DNA from: Laguncularia racemosa
Taxonomy: Eukaryota; Streptophyta; Magnoliopsida; Myrtales; Combretaceae
Assembly: GCA_037954665.1 (NCBI GenBank)
Contig: JBBMOL010000038.1
Coordinates: 868,001-932,000 of the forward strand
Length of the DNA stretch: 64,000 nucleotides
Reading direction: 5' to 3'
Notes under the pieces: model-generated
Databases searched by the model: none
What the model was told of the DNA's origin: nothing
The model's input: only the letters and a program-made list of their open reading frames with translations
Position numbers and translations under genes: made by a program
Shown here: positions 60,071 through 64,000 of the stretch, piece after piece
Layout of the letters: every line of letters starts with the position of its first letter
Numbering within the stretch: position 1 is the first letter of the stretch

Positions 60071-61415
60071 AGCTGAATAAGAACAACAAACAAATAAACA
60101 AGCTTACATAAGCCTTACAACAAAATAATAATAATAAATTCAAATAAAGGTAAACCCTATCTAAAATACCGGGTAGCCCATTAATATTTCATCTTTGGAC
60201 AAAACATTAACTACTAAGTGGTATCTTGGTGTAGTAATCAAACACTGACAATAAGAACACATTAAACAATAAAGCTTCTTTTGGGCCGATTTATTGTTCA
60301 CATGTAAAAAAAAAAAAAAGTAAATAATCATCACGAGTTTATTACCACAGGTGCACTTCCAATTCTGTTAAACATTAACCTTCCTTTGGGTCGATTAAAA
60401 ATTCACAGAAGTTATAAGCACACAACCTTTTATATTTTGAAATAAATTAATTTCTGTAAGAGGGACCACTTTGGCAGTATGTTGCTTCAATTAATTCATC
60501 TCAAAATACATATAAACATACCAATATTCAAATTTAAAATTATATCAAACATTGAGTCAAAGGCAACTCTAATTTTAGCTAAAACTTATTGGGTCTAAGC
60601 ACCCATATCCAAATATGACTTAATAACTCAAACATTAAAACTAGAGTTCAAAAGAAAAATTGGCGTATATAAATACCAATCTATAAGTGATTATGAATAT
60701 ATATTTGAGTACATGGTTGAAGGCATGTCCGTGTATGTTCGGTTCAAAAAGACTAACAGAAACTTACATGGTTCGAATACACGGTTGAAGGCACGACAGT
60801 GTATGTTGGCCTAAAAAACTAACAGAAACTTACATGATTTGAATACACAGTTGAAGGCATGGCCGTATATGTTGGCCTAAAAAACTAACAGAAACTTACA
60901 CGATTTGAGTACACGGCCGAAGGCACGACCGTGTATGTTGTCTTAAAAAACTAACAAAAACTTACACAATTTGAGTATACGATCGTGTATAACTATGGGT
61001 CGGGACCGTGTATACGGAAAAGTTTGGTCGTAGAGGAAGCAACGTGATGCATCGTTTATTGATGCGGTTCCTAATTCGTTCGAAAATGGACCGTGGAGAA
61101 AACCTTAATTCACCGTGGTGAATTATAATCACGGAAAGCAAAATGATCGTGGAGAGATCTGATAACATATCGAAATCATGCAATTCCTAAATACTGTTCG
61201 TGGAGATAATATTGAACAAGACAATGGCCATTGATTTTGACACGAAAAAATTGCGAGAAAATTATTACGGTAACATATCTGATAACATGAATGATCGGAA
61301 CCGATTTTAGACTTTTACATATTTTAATGTTTGTCCAAAACCTAATTTCCAGAATTAGGGATAATAACTCCTTATAAAAAATTATAAAAGTAATTCCTAA
61401 TGATCAAATAATATA
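60071..61415 (-). other. 5' leader of the copia element
   Basis: An unusually long leader of about 1.35 kb between primer-binding site and gag, without a supported frame. It contains the 66-bp repeat array at 60707-61000, listed separately. Confidence 0.7.
60707..61000. repeat. 66-bp tandem repeats in the copia leader
   Basis: Units begin at 60707, 60775, 60841, 60907 and 60973 (68, 66, 66, 66 bp; the fifth is partial). Each has gartacacgg, an 'aaggcacg' core, ccgtgtatgtt and then the conserved spacer ctaaaaaactaacagaaac. The TACACGG...CCGTGTA half-sites are inverted, so each unit could form a hairpin. Confidence 0.9.
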
Positions 61416-61428
61416 GGCTCTGATACCA
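61416..61428 (-). other. Primer-binding site of the copia element (tRNA-iMet type)
   Basis: Minus strand TGGTATCAGAGCC, two bases inside the LTR. Confidence 0.9.
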
Positions 61429-61430
61429 AT

Positions 61431-61928
61431 TGTTGAATCTTGAATAACCAATTTGTGAAAATCATCACAAATAAAATCCTACATCTTTTCATGTTTGATC
61501 ATTAAGAATTAAACAATAAATATGTGGAAGCATACTTGAATCCATTGTGATCCACGATTCTTAGATTGTGCGGTTGGCCTTCTAGACCAATACGTTTTCT
61601 TTGAGAGATCCCTTTTGTTTTTCCTCTATAGTCTATCTAATGATGGGATTCAAAGAGACAAGAAAGGTACGTATGACCTGGGGACCATAACCACTATTTA
61701 TATAGATAACTATATGTTACCTTTTTAGTATTTCTATTTTAGCCTATCATAAAAATAGAAACTACCTATAAGGTCTCTACACATAAAAGGGCCATGTCCT
61801 ATTAGATATATTAAAACTCAAATATCTAAATCTTATTGATCACTTTTAATTGAGTTTAACTTAATATGATAGCCCGCAACACATAATTGTTTCACATATA
61901 AGGCCAACGTTGGATTAAGGATTCAACA
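61431..61928 (-). repeat. 5' LTR of the copia element
   Basis: 498 bp, TGTTGAATC...GATTCAACA, followed by ATTAA. Confidence 0.92.
61694..61705 (-). promoter_or_regulatory. TATA box of the copia 5' LTR
   Basis: Minus strand CTATATAAATAG. Confidence 0.6.
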
Positions 61929-61933
61929 ATTAA
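61929..61933. repeat. Target-site duplication ATTAA, right copy
   Basis: Identical to 55151-55155. Confidence 0.88.
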
Positions 61934-62160
61934 CGCTCATTGCAACTACTTCACTTTAATTTCCTTCTCCAAGCTTCCAAACTCCATAGCCAAGCCTATT
62001 CCCACCCAGTTTAAGTGATTTACGAACTTCAACCTATGCATTAAGGAACACAAATTGAAGAATAAATCCCATACAATTACAACTAGCTAGTGGGTACAAC
62101 AAATTCCACAAAACAAATAAATATAAACGGAATTAAAAGAAAGAAAACAAACAAATAGAA

Positions 62161-62191
<31 letters not shown>

Positions 62192-62866
62192 ACTTGTTTT
62201 CTTTATATACTAGTGACAAAATAGTATTAACTTGATTGTTACAATTGTCAAACTAACTAGATTTATAGAGGTATATTTGTGTTAATAGACCTACAATACT
62301 GATAGATTAGAGTTATGGTGTGTATAATTGAAAAATAATAAACCTGAGATCAATAATGGTTGTTTCGCAAATACTAAGACCAAGAATGATGGATCTATGG
62401 ATTTATATGATGAAGGAAAAAGGCTTACAGAGAGACAAGGATGGCTAAGATTCTTGGGGAGTGTAAGAGAGAGTGAGATAGTTTGATATATTTAGTGATA
62501 GTTTGATATATTTAGAAGCATAAAAATCTTGCCACTTTTTTTCTCAACCTCTTTTCATGCCCCTAAAGTATTGAAATAACTTGTTTTCTCCATCTTAGAC
62601 ATTTAATGTAGCCACACTAACTTTGGATGATTTATTTGTGGACAAAAAGTAATTGAAGTAGTCAATAGTTTTCATGACTGCATTATAATTTGCTTGGAAT
62701 GTGAGAATAAAGAAGGGCATAACTTGTGGTATTTTTTAATGTAGAGCAAAGGCCAAAAAACAATCCAATGTGAAATACTCATGCAAGGAAGAGAGTGGGG
62801 AAGCGTGAAGGCTTATGTGGTAGCCAACACACCCTCAAACATGCCTGTGTTGGTGAGTGTGTTAAG
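61934..62866. other. No gene seen; (AT)n at 62161-62187
   Basis: AT-rich spacer with an (AT)13 tract. The frame at 62781-62987 runs across the LTR start and has no family match. Confidence 0.5.
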
Positions 62867-63161
62867 TGACACAATGGCTAGCATACTTATACTAGGGGGC
62901 GTGTTGGTGAGGCGTGCTCACAAATGTGTTCAAGATGAGGGAAAATGTCCACAGAATGATATACATACTTCTATATGCCCATGCTAAAGACCGTGTTTAA
63001 TCACGTTTTAGGATTTTTTATAGTATTCTTTTTGTTTTTAGTTCATCTTATCACATATTACGAATTGAAACTTGTTTGAAAGCAAAACTCTATTACTTTC
63101 TTGTACTTTTATGAGATCAATTGTCAATTGATCTTATTTGTCATGCTAAGTCATTGTGTCA
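62867..63161 (+). repeat. 5' LTR (295 bp) of a retrotransposon cut by the gap
   Basis: Starts tgacacaatg and ends cattgtgtca, a perfect 10-bp inverted repeat with TG...CA ends, and is followed two bases later by a primer-binding site. A short LTR of this size suits a copia element, but the superfamily cannot be told without pol. Confidence 0.8.
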
Positions 63162-63163
63162 AT

Positions 63164-63175
63164 TGGTATCAGAGC
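63164..63175 (+). other. Primer-binding site (tRNA-iMet type)
   Basis: TGGTATCAGAGC exactly. Confidence 0.9.
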
Positions 63176-63192
63176 AGAAAATTTTTGCCACA

Positions 63193-63234
63193 ATGTCAAG
63201 AGACGATAGTTTAGTGGGTGGCTACGTTCTGGAT
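63193..63234 (+). CDS. Start of gag, truncated by the gap
   Basis: The first ATG after the primer-binding site (18 nt downstream of it) opens 14 codons (MSRDDSLVGGYVLD) before the N run. A gag start is expected here; the sequence is too short to place in a family. Frames shown through the N run are not real. Confidence 0.55.
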
Positions 63235-63734
63235 NNNNNNNNNNNNNNNNNNNNNNNNNNNNNNNNNNNNNNNNNNNNNNNNNNNNNNNNNNNNNNNNNN
63301 NNNNNNNNNNNNNNNNNNNNNNNNNNNNNNNNNNNNNNNNNNNNNNNNNNNNNNNNNNNNNNNNNNNNNNNNNNNNNNNNNNNNNNNNNNNNNNNNNNNN
63401 NNNNNNNNNNNNNNNNNNNNNNNNNNNNNNNNNNNNNNNNNNNNNNNNNNNNNNNNNNNNNNNNNNNNNNNNNNNNNNNNNNNNNNNNNNNNNNNNNNNN
63501 NNNNNNNNNNNNNNNNNNNNNNNNNNNNNNNNNNNNNNNNNNNNNNNNNNNNNNNNNNNNNNNNNNNNNNNNNNNNNNNNNNNNNNNNNNNNNNNNNNNN
63601 NNNNNNNNNNNNNNNNNNNNNNNNNNNNNNNNNNNNNNNNNNNNNNNNNNNNNNNNNNNNNNNNNNNNNNNNNNNNNNNNNNNNNNNNNNNNNNNNNNNN
63701 NNNNNNNNNNNNNNNNNNNNNNNNNNNNNNNNNN
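63235..63734. other. Assembly gap, 500 N
   Basis: Exactly 500 N, a conventional placeholder for a gap of unknown size between contigs. Confidence 0.99.
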
Positions 63735-64000
63735 TGAAAATATCAATGTCACACACGCACACACACACACATATATATATGTATATATATATGATAATAA
63801 TTATACATCATTTCATATTAGTTATAGTTTTAAATAGATAATATATTAAATTTCTTTCTCTTTGGTTATGAAAATCTTTTTTTCCATCCTATCTAAAGAA
63901 ATAGTTTTTTTTTTCCCTTTTTTTTGGACCGAAAGCTAACTAATAGTTAGAAGACACGTTTGATTCGGAAGACGGGACCATGCTACGTTTACATTAATTT
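63735..64000. repeat. Exact 266-bp repeat of 52358-52623
   Basis: Every base after the gap matches 52358-52623, including the (CA)n(TA)n tract lengths and the T runs of 10 and 8. It probably continues beyond the window. It reads as a duplicated contig, not an ordinary repeat. Confidence 0.97.

Larger units (their letters stand above)
55156..61928 (-). mobile_element. Full-length Ty1/copia retrotransposon, minus strand
   Basis: A 6,773-bp element with two 498-bp LTRs (TGTTG...CAACA), ATTAA duplications, an initiator-Met primer-binding site at 61416-61428 and the polypurine tract at 55654-55664. Domain order on the minus strand is gag, protease, integrase, RT, RNase H, which defines copia. Many stops and frame changes and an altered integrase active site make it inactive. 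The LTRs show about 30 differences by eye, so it is older than the 14.6-kb element. Confidence 0.93.

Noticed and set aside
63121..63841. Long frames across 63235-63734
   Set aside because: They run through unknown bases and are artefacts of the gap.

Overview
The window is nuclear DNA from a flowering plant, most likely a eudicot; the species cannot be named from the sequence. The evidence is an EXORDIUM/PHI-1 gene, two hAT transposase relics, Ty1/copia and Ty3/gypsy elements, and a Tat/Ogre-type retrotransposon with an archaeal-type RNase H domain known from plant Tat elements. Only one ordinary host gene is supported, an intronless EXORDIUM-like secreted protein on the minus strand (45019-45951). 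Most of the rest is transposable elements and AT-rich spacer.

Layout: 1-724 is the end of an old LTR of the Tat/Ogre-like family. 860-2359 is a hAT relic. About 3000-10200 has an abnormal homopolymer-rich texture that looks like poor consensus sequence. 7772-14437 is a full-length Ty3/gypsy element on the plus strand (TSD CATAA). 14443-24576 is spacer with two MITE-like elements (18594-18882 and 19411-19845) and a roughly 1 kb foldback (21872-22862). 24582-39209 is a 14.6 kb Tat/Ogre-like retrotransposon on the minus strand (TSD GTATA). 41190-43270 is a second hAT relic. 45019-46073 is the EXORDIUM-like gene with its TATA box. 55156-61928 is a full-length Ty1/copia element on the minus strand (TSD ATTAA). 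62867-63234 is the LTR, primer-binding site and first gag codons of another retrotransposon, cut by a 500-N gap (63235-63734). 63735-64000 repeats 52358-52623 exactly.

How the parts work: the Tat/Ogre-like element carries, in transcription order, an LTR with a TATA box, a primer-binding site, an extra ORF1, gag-protease, a short candidate intron, RT, RNase H, a second archaeal-type RNase H, integrase, a 3' UTR made of 132-bp tandem repeats, a polypurine tract and the second LTR. It is no longer coding-competent: there are seven in-frame stops, all explainable as C-to-T changes, and one base deletion. The gypsy and copia elements are also broken, but their LTRs, primer-binding sites and target-site duplications are intact enough to fix their boundaries to the base.

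The observations most worth following are: (1) a hairpin-like module (TACACGG, about 12-15 nt, CCGTGTA) repeated with a 65-66 bp period both in the gypsy LTR and in the copia 5' leader; (2) the 116-nt candidate intron that restores the gag-pro/RT frame; (3) the ORF1 protein; (4) the 132-bp repeats as a possible satellite source; and (5) two likely assembly defects.
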